A stretch of DNA of 64,000 nt from Pleomorphomonas sp. JP5 (GTDB taxonomy: Bacteria; Pseudomonadota; Alphaproteobacteria; Rhizobiales; Pleomorphomonadaceae), in the NCBI RefSeq assembly GCF_023721815.1, contig NZ_JAMDLI010000008.1:953944-1017943 (forward strand), written 5' to 3'. Positions 28,631 to 37,757 of this stretch are shown here, in pieces. The translations under genes and the position numbers were made by a program. Numbering within the stretch: the first letter of the stretch is position 1; every line of letters begins with the position of its first letter. Under the pieces are notes generated by a model. It saw only the letters and a list, made by a program, of their open reading frames with translations, did not search any database and was not told where the DNA came from.

Positions 28631-29074
28631 ATGGAAATTTCAAATCTTCAGCGCTTCCCGCAGTTTGCCGATGTCATCGCCGACCGCTGCTGGCACGCTT
28701 GGTGGACCGATAGTGGCGTTTCTCTCAGCCAGTACCGTGCCCACCTCGATCCATTGATCGAAGGGGGCGGAATATCTTTTGCCCTGGTCGCGCATCGGGA
28801 TGGGGTTTATCTCGGGTCCGTCCTGGTAATCGAGAACGATCTTGAAGCGCGGCCGGAGTACATGCCGTGGATCGCTGCGCTTTGGGTGGAACCAGACCAT
28901 AAGCGGCGGGGCATCGCTGCCCAACTCATAGGGATGGCCCGGCAGGAGGCCGCCGCGAGAGGGCACCAGCGCTGCTATCTCTGCGCCACGCCCGAGAACT
29001 CCGCCTACTACGCAACACGCGGCTTCACACAGATCGAGAGCGGTGTGTCTGGCTTGAATGTATTCAAGATCTGA
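28631..29074 (+). CDS. GNAT N-acetyltransferase
   Basis: A 147-residue acetyltransferase. WIAALWVEPDHKRRGIAAQL carries the R-x-x-G-x-A acetyl-CoA loop, and AYYATRGFTQIE is motif B. The N-terminal part (ADRCWHAWWTDSGVSLSQY) is the acceptor side and gives no substrate clue. It starts at ATG 28631, 46 bases after hisG, with GGGAAAG upstream, so it may be read through from the his operon. Confidence 0.85.
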   Translation: MEISNLQRFPQFADVIADRCWHAWWTDSGVSLSQYRAHLDPLIEGGGISFALVAHRDGVYLGSVLVIENDLEARPEYMPWIAALWVEPDHKRRGIAAQLIGMARQEAAARGHQRCYLCATPENSAYYATRGFTQIESGVSGLNVFKI

Positions 29075-29143
29075 GACACGGCGACCTGCCGGTCTTGTCG
29101 TTCCCTATCCCAAGACAGACAGCTCCGGAACTCGGACCTCGGT

Positions 29144-29767
29144 TCACGATCTCGGCCGGACGAAAGCGGCGCGCTCCTTCTCGACGGCCTTGCAGACGTC
29201 GCAACCGTCGAGATGATCGTTGACCAAGCCCATGGCCTGCATGAAGGCGTAGACGGTGGTCGGGCCGACGAAACTCCAGCCGCGCTTGCGAAGCTCCTTG
29301 GATAGGGCCGTGGACTCCGCCGTCTTCGGCAGGATGTCCTGCATGGTGAAGACGGAGGGGCGCGTGGACGGATCCGGCTCGAAGCGCCAGATGAAGGCTG
29401 CCAGCGAGCCAGCCTCGGCCTGAAGTTCGAGTGCACGCCTGGCGTTGTTGATCGTCGACACGATCTTGCCACGATGACGCACGATGCCGGTATCGCCGAC
29501 CAGTCTTTCAACGTCAGCGTCGGTGAAGGCGGCGACCGTCGGAATGTCGAAGCCGGCAAAGGCAGCACGGAAGTTCTCGCGCTTGCGGAGGATGGTTATC
29601 CAGGCAAGGCCGGACTGAAAGCCCTCGAGGCAAAGCTTTTCGAAGAGACGGGTATCGTCGGCAACCGGCCTGCCCCACTCCTCATCGTGGTAGCGACGGT
29701 AGAGCGGATCGGTCCCAGCCCAGAAGCAGCGATTGATGCCATCTTCGCCCGTGATGATGCCGTCCAT
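29144..29767 (-). CDS. tag: DNA-3-methyladenine glycosylase I
   Basis: Tag excises 3-methyladenine from alkylated DNA. The 207-residue protein has the zinc ligands Cys14, His27, His185 and Cys189 with the same spacing as E. coli Tag (4/17/175/179), the catalytic region LEGFQSGLAW with Glu48, the HhH-like RHRGKIVSTINNAR and WSFVGPTTVYAFMQAMGLVNDH. It is a single gene, convergent with the GNAT gene. Confidence 0.97.
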   Translation of the reverse strand: MDGIITGEDGINRCFWAGTDPLYRRYHDEEWGRPVADDTRLFEKLCLEGFQSGLAWITILRKRENFRAAFAGFDIPTVAAFTDADVERLVGDTGIVRHRGKIVSTINNARRALELQAEAGSLAAFIWRFEPDPSTRPSVFTMQDILPKTAESTALSKELRKRGWSFVGPTTVYAFMQAMGLVNDHLDGCDVCKAVEKERAAFVRPRS

Positions 29768-29891
29768 ACCACCCGCCCCTCGTTCGATGATTGAGTTTGG
29801 CGGACCCTAGCGACGGCGGTTGCCACGAAGTGGCAGCAGCAAAACGGCGGTCGTTGCCGACCGCCGCGAAAGGAATGCTTCTGGGGGGTGG

Positions 29892-30596
29892 TCAGGCAAA
29901 CAGCGCGTCGATGTCGTCCTGCGTCGCGCGCTCGGCGGTCGGCAAGGCCGGCCCGTTGAGCAAAGCAGCGTCGCCGACGCGGCGCAGCGACTCGTCGGCC
30001 TCGATCGAGTTGAAGGCCTCCATGCCGCCCCAGATCTCCATCATGCGATTGACGCGGTCTTCGATGAAGCGAAGGACGTTGACCACCTTGGTGATGCGCT
30101 GTCCGGTCAGATCCTGGAAGTTGCACGCCTCGTAGATGGCCAGCACTCGTTCCTGGATATCTGCCGCCATCGCCTGCTTGTCGCCCTTGAGATGGGCAAC
30201 CAGATTGTTGGCGTCGTCGTCGATCTTCTCGACGGCCGCCAGAATGCTCTCGGTGGCATGCTCGGTGCCCTTCACCACGGCGTCGAGCTCGTCCGTGACG
30301 CGGCTCATGTCCTCGCCCTTGAAGCCAGAAACGTGAAGGCTGGCGATTTCCTGCTTGGTGCGGGAAATGGCTTCCTGGATCGTCTCCATTTCGCCTTTCA
30401 GCTTGTAGGCCTCGGTGAACTGCTTCTGGTAGTCGGCGATAATGTCCTTGCTGATTTCCTGTTGCGGCTTGACCAGCTTCTTGATCTCGTTGAGTTCATG
30501 GAGGATCGTGTCAGCGCGAAAATCGTTGGTCGGCTCGGACACCGCGCCGCCGCCAAGCATAGCTTCGATACGATAAGCCTTGCGAGCCAACGCCAT
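29892..30596 (-). CDS. CheZ-like phosphatase (paralogue 2)
   Basis: A 234-residue helical protein with YEACNFQDLTGQRITKV; Asp162 and Gln166 match the CheZ catalytic pair. The C-terminal TQDDIDALFA is a CheY-tethering type tail after a variable linker. The central helices (residues 30-140) differ clearly from paralogue 1 at 4497, so this is not a recent duplication. ATG 30596 has GCGAGGAG upstream. No cheY is adjacent. It may act on a different CheY, giving two tuned phosphatases. Confidence 0.88.
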   Translation of the reverse strand: MALARKAYRIEAMLGGGAVSEPTNDFRADTILHELNEIKKLVKPQQEISKDIIADYQKQFTEAYKLKGEMETIQEAISRTKQEIASLHVSGFKGEDMSRVTDELDAVVKGTEHATESILAAVEKIDDDANNLVAHLKGDKQAMAADIQERVLAIYEACNFQDLTGQRITKVVNVLRFIEDRVNRMMEIWGGMEAFNSIEADESLRRVGDAALLNGPALPTAERATQDDIDALFA

Positions 30597-30910
30597 ATTC
30601 CACTCCTCGCTTCCGCAGCCAGAAAACGCCGCCAATCGGGCACCACCGCCGAATGATCGGATTTTAGGGTGAGGCGGTTAACAACGTGTATTCCGGAAAC
30701 ATGGCCCAACATAATTTCCACCTAAGTTTCAGATGGTTGGAAAGGACGTTGATACGTTTCCTTAACCATGGCGACAAATCGATCGACTTGAATGGAAATG
30801 GGTCGCATCTCGTTCACCATTCCTAGAGTGCCCGCCCCTAGCCTCGGCTGAAGCGCATGGTCAGCGGAACCGCCGGCCGTGCAGGACTCCACCAATCGAG
30901 GTTTCCACCG
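30597..30910. other. 314-base divergent region between cheZ-like and transpeptidase genes
   Basis: No gene is visible. It should hold the cheZ-like promoter on the minus strand and the transpeptidase promoter on the plus strand. The middle (30660-30790) is relatively AT-rich. I do not see a clear hairpin or a box pair I would assign. Confidence 0.4.
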
Positions 30911-31618
30911 ATGAGAGCTGCCGCCTTGTTCCTTGCCGGGGTTGCCGCCGTCGTGGTTGCGACGGGTTCGGCCGCCGCCCAGGCAGGTCGCTACCTCGCT
31001 CCACCGCCAGTCGTGCTGTCGCCCAATCTCACCGACCCCTGGGTGATGCAACTCCAGCCGGGCAACGTGCCGATCTACGCGACGCCCCAGGCGCGCAGCC
31101 CACGCACATGGTCGGCGCCGACGGGCGCCGAGACGAAGACCGCTCGCAAGGTTGATCCCCGCAGCTTGCCGCTTGCGCCGGAGCTGCTGCCGCAAGAGGT
31201 GGCCTACAACGGCCCCGGCGTCCCCGGATCCATTGTCATCGATACCGTCAATCGCTTCCTGTACCTCGTGGAAAGAGACGGAGTGGCGCGCCGCTACGGC
31301 GTCGGCGTCGGCAGGCCCGGGTTCACCTGGGCGGGCGAGCATCGGATCACGCGCAAGGCCGAATGGCCGGACTGGCGCCCACCGGTCGAGATGCGCCGAC
31401 GGCAGCCCGGATTGCCGGTCATGATGCCCGGCGGACCGAAAAACCCCCTCGGCGCCCGCGCCATGTATCTCGGCTCGACGCTCTATCGCATTCACGGCAC
31501 GGCTGAACCGTGGACCATCGGCCATGCCGTTTCCTCGGGCTGCATCCGCATGCGCAACGAGGACGTGACCGACCTCTACGAACGGGTGAAGGTCGGCACC
31601 CGCGTGATCGTGTTGTAA
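30911..31618 (+). CDS. Exported L,D-transpeptidase (YkuD domain), copy 1
   Basis: A 235-residue protein with a signal peptide (cleavage after GSAAAQA, about residue 24). The YkuD domain has His195 (YRIHGT) and catalytic Cys211 in AVSSGCIRM, the active-site pair of L,D-transpeptidases that form 3-3 cross-links or anchor proteins to peptidoglycan. ATG 30911 is preceded by CGAGG; an in-frame start at 30857 would spoil the signal peptide. A paralogue follows at 31781. Confidence 0.92.
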   Translation: MRAAALFLAGVAAVVVATGSAAAQAGRYLAPPPVVLSPNLTDPWVMQLQPGNVPIYATPQARSPRTWSAPTGAETKTARKVDPRSLPLAPELLPQEVAYNGPGVPGSIVIDTVNRFLYLVERDGVARRYGVGVGRPGFTWAGEHRITRKAEWPDWRPPVEMRRRQPGLPVMMPGGPKNPLGARAMYLGSTLYRIHGTAEPWTIGHAVSSGCIRMRNEDVTDLYERVKVGTRVIVL

Positions 31619-31780
31619 CCGCCTCACCTTTGACCTTTTTCGCGCAAGAGCCGGTCCTGCGTACCCATTTGGATGGCGGCGATCTCGACAACCGAGACCG
31701 CCGCCATCTAGTTTCCTGAAAACGTCGTGATTCGCATTTGTTGCGCCGCCAGGCGGCGTCTCGCCCTCTCAGGTCCTTCC

Positions 31781-32452
31781 ATGATGAAACTGTCCGTCGT
31801 TCCGGCGCGTTCGCTGATGTTGGCGCTCGCAGCCGGCCTTTCCCTGTCCGCTTGCGTTTCCTCAAAGCCGGTGGAACCGCCCAAGCCGCCGGTCGTCGAG
31901 AAACCCGTCAAGCCGCTGTCCTATCTGCCCGACGACACGGCCGAAGACGCGCGCGACCTTGATCTCGTTGGCGACCAGTTGCCTCCGGAACCTTTCCGCC
32001 GCGCGGAGATCGACTTCCCGACCGAAGAGCCGCCGGGAACGGTGATCATCGACACTTCGGAAAAGCATCTCTATCTGGTCGAAGAGGGGGGCAAGGCGCT
32101 TCGTTATGGCGTTGGTGTCGGGCGTCAGGGCTTTTCCTGGAAGGGCACAGTGGAAATCGGCAGCCGCCAGAAGTGGCCGCGCTGGTTCCCGCCGAAGGAG
32201 ATGATCGCCCGCGAGGCCGCGCGGGGCCGCACCATCCCGGAGATGATGGAAGGCAAGATCGGCAATCCGCTCGGAGCCCGGGCCCTCTATCTCTACGACG
32301 GCCCCAAGGATACTCTGTTCCGCATCCACGGCACGTTCGAGCCAAAGAGCATCGGCACCAATGCCTCGTCGGGCTGCATTCGCATGGCCAATTCCGACGT
32401 GATGGACCTCTACGAGCGTGTCAAGGTCGGAACGCGCGTGGTGGTACGCTGA
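31781..32452 (+). CDS. L,D-transpeptidase lipoprotein (YkuD domain), copy 2
   Basis: A 223-residue paralogue of the preceding protein. Its signal ends in the lipobox LSACV, so it is likely an outer-membrane lipoprotein, followed by a Pro/Lys-rich spacer (VEPPKPPVVEKPVKP). The catalytic domain has FRIHGT and Cys199 in NASSGCIRM. The two copies share YGVGVGRxGF and DLYERVKVGTRV. A compact CGCCGCC-A-GGCGGCG repeat lies at 31744-31758, 22 bases before the ATG. Confidence 0.92.
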   Translation: MMKLSVVPARSLMLALAAGLSLSACVSSKPVEPPKPPVVEKPVKPLSYLPDDTAEDARDLDLVGDQLPPEPFRRAEIDFPTEEPPGTVIIDTSEKHLYLVEEGGKALRYGVGVGRQGFSWKGTVEIGSRQKWPRWFPPKEMIAREAARGRTIPEMMEGKIGNPLGARALYLYDGPKDTLFRIHGTFEPKSIGTNASSGCIRMANSDVMDLYERVKVGTRVVVR

Positions 32453-32461
32453 GCCAATCGC

Positions 32462-32794
32462 TCAGAACTGGGCGATCCGCTTTGTGTAGGCTTCAAGCAC
32501 GCAGCCTCGCGGATCGCCGGTGCGGGCGCATTTCAGCATCTGGGCTCGCCATTCGCGCTGAGAGGCCCGGAGTTCGGGAACCTGATCGGCGCTGGCACGG
32601 GAAAGCACTCGCGCAAAGTCTCGGGCAAGACGAAGGTCGAGATCGGCGAGTGCATCGTCGCCGCAGATCATCTTTTCGACTTCCGACTTGGCGCCATCGC
32701 AATCGAAGCTGGGTTGCGCCGCCCCGGCCGGCAGTGCCAGCATCGTCAAGAGGACGACGGCAACGATGCCCGAACCTGTCGTCAACCCAGTCAT
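32462..32794 (-). CDS. DUF1311/LprI-type exported protein
   Basis: A 110-residue protein with a signal peptide ending ALPAGA. The mature part FDCDGAKSEVEKMICGDDAL followed by LDLRLARDFARVL is the DUF1311 signature, also found in the lysozyme inhibitor LprI; cysteines 32 and 44 probably form a disulfide. It converges on the transpeptidase pair, so a cell-wall protective role is plausible but unproven. Confidence 0.85.
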   Translation of the reverse strand: MTGLTTGSGIVAVVLLTMLALPAGAAQPSFDCDGAKSEVEKMICGDDALADLDLRLARDFARVLSRASADQVPELRASQREWRAQMLKCARTGDPRGCVLEAYTKRIAQF

Positions 32795-33096
32795 ACCTTC
32801 TCCTTTCTGCGAACGGCCTTTTCGGGCAAAACCAGCCCATCACCCAGGATCCGCCACGTCAGTCGCGCAAGACTAACGCATGATCCTACCGTCCGTCCAT
32901 GACCGCCTTATGAGGGAAGCGACCGAACGCTACCCCTCAAAGGTGACGTTTCCTGGGATGGAAACAGGCTTTTGCTAGTCGTTTTCGGATTTCGCGCTGT
33001 CGATCGGCTTGAGAGTACGGCGATCGCCCCCTGGATTGCGAAGATCGATCGTTGCGCGTATCACCTTGACCGCGAAATAAACAGAACGGGATCATC
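32795..33096. other. 302-base region upstream of lutA with a palindrome
   Basis: No gene is seen. GTTTCC-TGGGAT-GGAAAC at 32948-32965 is an inverted repeat that could be an operator. This region holds the divergent promoters of the DUF1311 gene and lutABC; I cannot place the boxes confidently. Confidence 0.45.
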
Positions 33097-33864
33097 ATGA
33101 CGACGCCGAAACCGCGGGTCGCGCTCTTCGTGACCTGCCTCGTCGACTTCTTCCGCCCGACAGTCGGCTTTTCGGCCGTCAAGCTGCTTGAAGATGCTGG
33201 CTGCGACGTCTACGTGCCGGCCGGCCAGACCTGTTGCGGCCAACCCGCCTATAACTCCGGCGACCGGGCCGGTGCACGGGCGCTTGCCGAACGGGTGATC
33301 ACGCTGTTCGAGGGCTTCGATCATGTGGTGATCCCTTCGGGATCCTGTGCCGGCATGATCAAGACGCACTATTCCGACCTGTTCTCCGGCGAACCTGGCT
33401 GGCGACTTCGGGCCGAGGCGCTTGCCGACAAGACGCACGAGCTCACTTCGTTCCTTGTCGACGTGCTCGGCGTCTCCCCGCTACCCGTTACGTGGGAGGG
33501 GACGGCGACCTATCACGATTCCTGCTCCGGCCTCAGAGAGCTCGGCATCAAGGAACAGCCGCGCCGGCTGCTGTCGGCGGTGGACGGACTGACAGTCAAG
33601 GAGATGGCCGACCCGGAAGCCTGTTGCGGCTTCGGCGGCGCCTTCTGCGTCAAGTACGACGAGATCTCGAACGCGATCGTCGAACGCAAGGTCGCCGACG
33701 TCAGAGGCACCGGCGCCGAGTTGTTGCTGTCGGGCGACCTCGGTTGCCTCCTCAACATCTCCGGCAAGTTGAGACGCGAGGGCTCCAGTGTCGAGGTTCG
33801 TCATGTCGCCGAGGTCTTGGCCGGCATGGCAACCGGGCCAGCCATTGGAGAGTCGAGAAAATGA
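33097..33864 (+). CDS. lutA: L-lactate utilisation protein LutA
   Basis: A 255-residue subunit of the LutABC L-lactate dehydrogenase complex, which oxidises lactate to pyruvate. It carries two cysteine-rich CCG domains (QTCCGQPAYNSG and EACCGFGGAFCVKY), as in heterodisulfide-reductase-like and glycolate-oxidase Fe-S subunits. It opens the lutABC operon, overlapping lutB by ATGA. No lactate permease or GntR-type LutR gene is adjacent. Confidence 0.95.
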   Translation: MTTPKPRVALFVTCLVDFFRPTVGFSAVKLLEDAGCDVYVPAGQTCCGQPAYNSGDRAGARALAERVITLFEGFDHVVIPSGSCAGMIKTHYSDLFSGEPGWRLRAEALADKTHELTSFLVDVLGVSPLPVTWEGTATYHDSCSGLRELGIKEQPRRLLSAVDGLTVKEMADPEACCGFGGAFCVKYDEISNAIVERKVADVRGTGAELLLSGDLGCLLNISGKLRREGSSVEVRHVAEVLAGMATGPAIGESRK

Positions 33865-35285
33865 GCGGCGGTCTCACGTCCCAGTCCTTTCCGAAGAATG
33901 CGCGCGCGGCGCTCGCCAATCCGCCGCTTCTCAAGGCCATCGCGCATATCGAGGAAACACTGGTCGGTGGCCGACGACGCGCCACCGAGGCGCTGCCCGA
34001 GTTCAAGGCCTTGCGCGATGCCGGACGCGACATCAAGGCACACGCGCTTGATCATCTCGACCTCTACCTCGAGGCCTTCGAGCGAAAGGTGGTGGAGGCT
34101 GGCGGCTTCGTTCACTGGGCAGCCGATGCCGCCGACGCCAACCGCATCATTCTCGACATCTGCCGGAAAGCGGGCGCCCAGCGGGTCACCAAGGGCAAGT
34201 CGATGATCACCGAAGAGGTCGGCCTCAACGCCTTCCTTCAGGAGAATGGCATTGCGCCGGTGGAAACCGACCTCGGCGAGTACATCATCCAGCTTCGTGG
34301 CGAGACACCGAGCCACATCATCGCGCCAGCCGTTCACGTCAACAAGGAGCAGGTGGCGGCCGACTTCCGCCGGGCCCACGCCGACCTCGACCCAAAGCGC
34401 AACCTCGAAGAACCGACCTCGTTGCTCGCCGAAGCGCGCGGCGTGCTGCGCGAGCGCTTCCTGTCGGCGGATGTCGGCATCACCGGCGCCAACTTCCTGG
34501 TCGCAGAGACCGGATCGACGGTGATCGTCACCAACGAAGGCAATGGCGATCTCACCCAGATCCTGCCAAAGACACATATCGTTCTCGCTTCCATCGAAAA
34601 GGTGGTGCCGACGCTCGAAGACGTCGCCACCATCATGCGGCTGCTTGCCCGCTCGGCCACCGGGCAGGAAATGAGCGTCTACACCACCTTCTCCACCGGC
34701 CCTCGTCGCACCGGCGATCCGGACGGTCCCGAGGCCTTCCATGTGGTCCTGCTCGACAACGGCCGCTCGGCCATGCTGGGCAGCGAGTTCGAGGACATGC
34801 TGCGCTGCATCCGCTGCGGCGCCTGCATCAACCACTGCCCGGTCTACCGCTCGATCGGCGGCCATGCCTATGGTTCCGTTTACCCCGGCCCTATGGGATC
34901 GGTGCTGACGCCATCATTGCAGGGCCTCGAGAAGTCGGCCCATCTCGCCAATGCATCAACGCTGTGCGGCCGCTGCGAAAGCGTCTGTCCGATGCGCATC
35001 CCGCTGCCGAAGATGTTGCGACACTGGCGGGAGAAAGAGTTCGAACGCCACCTGACGCCCAAGAAGGCTCGCTTCGGCCTCGCTGCGTGGCGCTTCCTCG
35101 CGGCTCGCCCGCGCCTCTATGGCCTTGCGACTCGTCTCGGCGCCTGGGGGCTCGCTCGCCTTGCCGGCAGGGATGGTTCGCTTCGTCAGGCTCCGCTCGC
35201 CGGGAGCTGGACGCGCTGGCGAGACCTGCCGGCACCGGAGGGCGGAACCTTCCGCACCGAATGGGCCAAGCGGGGGAGAAAATGA
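33861..35285 (+). CDS. lutB: L-lactate utilisation iron-sulfur protein LutB
   Basis: A 474-residue protein: N-terminal LUD domain (VTKGKSMITEEVGLNAFL; GANFLVAETGSTVIVTNEGN), then a ferredoxin domain with CIRCGACINHCP and CGRCESVCP for two 4Fe-4S clusters, then a C-terminal helical tail. It passes electrons within LutABC. It overlaps lutA and lutC by 4 bases at each end, so translation is coupled. Confidence 0.96.
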   Translation: MSGGLTSQSFPKNARAALANPPLLKAIAHIEETLVGGRRRATEALPEFKALRDAGRDIKAHALDHLDLYLEAFERKVVEAGGFVHWAADAADANRIILDICRKAGAQRVTKGKSMITEEVGLNAFLQENGIAPVETDLGEYIIQLRGETPSHIIAPAVHVNKEQVAADFRRAHADLDPKRNLEEPTSLLAEARGVLRERFLSADVGITGANFLVAETGSTVIVTNEGNGDLTQILPKTHIVLASIEKVVPTLEDVATIMRLLARSATGQEMSVYTTFSTGPRRTGDPDGPEAFHVVLLDNGRSAMLGSEFEDMLRCIRCGACINHCPVYRSIGGHAYGSVYPGPMGSVLTPSLQGLEKSAHLANASTLCGRCESVCPMRIPLPKMLRHWREKEFERHLTPKKARFGLAAWRFLAARPRLYGLATRLGAWGLARLAGRDGSLRQAPLAGSWTRWRDLPAPEGGTFRTEWAKRGRK

Positions 35286-35956
35286 TGTCAAGCCGTGACG
35301 CCATCCTTGGCCGCATCCGCCGGTCACTCGGAGCATCCGGCTCCGACGCTACTCGCCTTGCCGCCGTCCGTCATCGTCTTGCCGAAACACCTGTCAACGT
35401 CGTGCCGGCACGCGGCCAGTTGCCGAGCTCCGAGCGCGTTGATCTGTTTGTTCGCAAGGCTGGAGAGGTATTTGCCAGTGTTGCCCGCCTTGAGGGCAGA
35501 GAAGACATTCCCGGCGCTGTCGTCAGCTATCTGCGGGACCGCAATCTGCCGCAGGAGATCCGACGCGGCGACGACCGGCGCCTTGCGGATTTGCCGTGGG
35601 AGAGGGAAGCACAGCTCGCAGTGACAACAGGTCCGAGCGACGGTAGCGATCTCGTCGGTCTCAGCCATTCCGATGCCGGCGTCGCGGAGACGGGAACGGT
35701 GGTCCTGACATCCGGGACGGACAACCCGACAACGCTCAACTTCCTTCCCGATCACCACATCGTGGTGGTCGATGCCTCGACGGTGGCCGGCGACTATGAA
35801 ACCGTCTGGGCAGAGCTTCGCCGACGCTTCGGCGCCGGGGTGATGCCGCGCACCGTCAATCTCGTGACCGGTCCGTCGCGCTCGGCCGACATCGAGGAAA
35901 CGCTCCTGCTCGGTGCCCATGGCCCGCGCAGCCTTCACATTCTGGTCGTGGGATAA
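35282..35956 (+). CDS. lutC: L-lactate utilisation protein LutC
   Basis: A 224-residue LUD-domain protein, third gene of lutABC. The segment DAGVAETGTVVLTSGTDNP is the LUD signature, followed by FLPDHHIVVV and the C-terminal ADIEETLLLGAHGPRSLHILVV. ATG 35282 overlaps the lutB stop (ATGATG; the second ATG is an equal choice). A LysE-type exporter starts 3 bases after its stop. Confidence 0.95.
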   Translation: MMSSRDAILGRIRRSLGASGSDATRLAAVRHRLAETPVNVVPARGQLPSSERVDLFVRKAGEVFASVARLEGREDIPGAVVSYLRDRNLPQEIRRGDDRRLADLPWEREAQLAVTTGPSDGSDLVGLSHSDAGVAETGTVVLTSGTDNPTTLNFLPDHHIVVVDASTVAGDYETVWAELRRRFGAGVMPRTVNLVTGPSRSADIEETLLLGAHGPRSLHILVVG

Positions 35957-35959
35957 TCG

Positions 35960-36574
35960 ATGCCAATACTGACGCTGGTTTTCTACACCGGGGCCCTCGC
36001 CGTCGCGGCGGCATCGCCCGGTCCTGGCATGACGGCCGTCGTAGCACGGGCGCTCGGCGGCGGCTTTCGGGCCGGCATGACCTTCATCCTCGGCATCGTC
36101 TTCGGCGATCTGTTCTACCTGACGCTCGCCATCTTCGGCCTCGCCTCTCTGGCGCAAGAGTTCAACCTGGCCTTCCTGATCATCCGCTACGTCGGAGCCG
36201 CGTATCTGCTCTATCTCGCCTACAAGCTCTGGACTTCGCGCGCCGATCCAGCCGAGGTCGCGGCGAGAGTGCGCTCCGAGAGCGCGTGGCGCACGGTGCT
36301 GGGCGGTTTCACGCTGACGCTGGGCAACCCGAAGACCATTGTCTTCTATATGGCGCTTCTACCGTCGCTCATGCCGATCGAAAGCATCACCTTGACCGGT
36401 TACCTCGAGCTGATCGGCATCTCGATCGTGACGCTAACTGCCGTCGGCGTGATCTACGCGGCGGCGGCGGCCGGTGCGCGCGAGTTCTTCCGCAGTCCGA
36501 AAGCGATGAGGCATCTCAACCGCGCGGCCGGCACCATGATGGCCGGCGCCGCGGCAGCCGTCGTGGCGCGATAG
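35960..36574 (+). CDS. LysE/RhtB-family amino-acid exporter
   Basis: A 204-residue membrane protein with about six TM helices. The N terminus ASPGPGMTAVVARAL and the central GFTLTLGNPKTIVFYMALLP are LysE/RhtB hallmarks. It starts 3 bases after lutC, so it may be part of the lut transcript, which is unusual because export of amino acids is not an obvious part of lactate use. It converges on a LysR gene. Confidence 0.92.
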   Translation: MPILTLVFYTGALAVAAASPGPGMTAVVARALGGGFRAGMTFILGIVFGDLFYLTLAIFGLASLAQEFNLAFLIIRYVGAAYLLYLAYKLWTSRADPAEVAARVRSESAWRTVLGGFTLTLGNPKTIVFYMALLPSLMPIESITLTGYLELIGISIVTLTAVGVIYAAAAAGAREFFRSPKAMRHLNRAAGTMMAGAAAAVVAR

Positions 36575-36592
36575 GCCGGCGCCTTCGGCCGG

Positions 36593-37486
36593 TTACTCCG
36601 CCGCGAGATTCAACGCTTGGTCGGCGGCGCCGAGATTGCCGAGCGACGTGGCAATGTGTTTGGCAAGTGCCTCGTGAATGGGGCTTTTGGCGTGTTCGGC
36701 GCGCAAGAGACCAATCTCGGCCGGGTCAAGCTCGGGAAAGCCTTCTCGCAAGCCGAGGATACGCATGTTGGCCTTGAGGGCGCTTTCCGGCAACACCGAC
36801 ACCGCTAGTCCGGCCAGCACGGCGCCCGAAAGGGCCAGCGCCGCGCTGGAGATATAGGCGACGCGAAACCGCCGCCCCTCGCGGTCTAGGGCGCGAACGA
36901 CATTGGCGCGCCAGCAGCAATCGTCTGGGCCAAGGGCCAGCGGCACAGGGTCGAGTTCGTGAACGCTGTGGTCGCGCGAGCCGACCCAGAACAACGGCTC
37001 GCGCCGGATCACTTCACCCCGCATTGAGCCGTAGTAGCCGTGATTGATGATGCCGAGGTCGAGACGGCCGTCGCGGATCATGTCGGAGACGGTGACCGAG
37101 CGCTGACACTCCACCGTGATCTCGATCAGCGGATTGATGCGCGAGAAGCCGGCCAGCACCGGCGGCAGCAGACGATCGGCGTAGTCGTCGGGAATACCAA
37201 GGCGAACCGAACCTGTCAGGCCAGGGTCCTCGAAGGCGGCCAGCGTCTCGTCGTTGAGACGGATGAGGCGACGCGCATACTCGAGAAGTCGCCGACCGTC
37301 CTCGGTAAGGCGACTCTGACGACCGTCGCGGGAGAATATTGGCTTGCCGACTCGATCTTCAAGACGGCGCATCTGCATGGAGACCGCCGACTGAGTCTTA
37401 TGCACCACGTCGGCGGCTGCGGTGAACGAGCCCACTTCGGCGATGGCGACAAAGGTCCTGAGTTGATCAAGATCGAGAACGTTCAT
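36593..37486 (-). CDS. LysR-family transcriptional regulator
   Basis: About 297 residues. The N-terminal wHTH reads LDQLRTFVAIAEVGSFTAAADVVHKTQSAVSMQMRRLE (quoted as two overlapping parts: the scanning helix and the recognition helix QSAVSMQMRRLE), and the C-terminal part is a periplasmic-binding-like effector domain with VRLGIPDDYADRLLP. The sequence resembles LrhA/HexA-like regulators. The second in-frame ATG (37486) gives a typical N terminus. It converges with the LysE gene and is divergent from the DUF1127 operon, either of which could be a target. Confidence 0.9.
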   Translation of the reverse strand: MNVLDLDQLRTFVAIAEVGSFTAAADVVHKTQSAVSMQMRRLEDRVGKPIFSRDGRQSRLTEDGRRLLEYARRLIRLNDETLAAFEDPGLTGSVRLGIPDDYADRLLPPVLAGFSRINPLIEITVECQRSVTVSDMIRDGRLDLGIINHGYYGSMRGEVIRREPLFWVGSRDHSVHELDPVPLALGPDDCCWRANVVRALDREGRRFRVAYISSAALALSGAVLAGLAVSVLPESALKANMRILGLREGFPELDPAEIGLLRAEHAKSPIHEALAKHIATSLGNLGAADQALNLAAE

Positions 37487-37631
37487 CTTCAACATTCCTG
37501 ATGGATGGCCGGTCGGCAGCGTATCCTGGGATCATCGTCGGTTTTCGGGTGGCTTCCCATCGCCCCGCGTGATCTCATTCAGTCAGACGGGTGATATCAA
37601 ATTCCGTCATGAAAAGCATCAAAAACATGCG

Positions 37632-37661
37632 TTGGACTGATTGATAGCCACATGAGATAAA
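37632..37661 (+). promoter_or_regulatory. Candidate sigma-70-type promoter of the DUF1127 operon
   Basis: TTGGAC at 37632-37637 and GATAAA at 37656-37661 with an 18-base spacer lie in an AT-rich patch about 95 bases before the first DUF1127 gene. This is a motif match only. Confidence 0.35.
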
Positions 37662-37757
37662 TCCACTATCGAAACACCCAAGCGGTCCCCCCACATCAAA
37701 CACGCAAGGCCGCTTCGTTCTGCTCCACGAGCAGGACAAGTCCGCAGGAGCCAAGAG

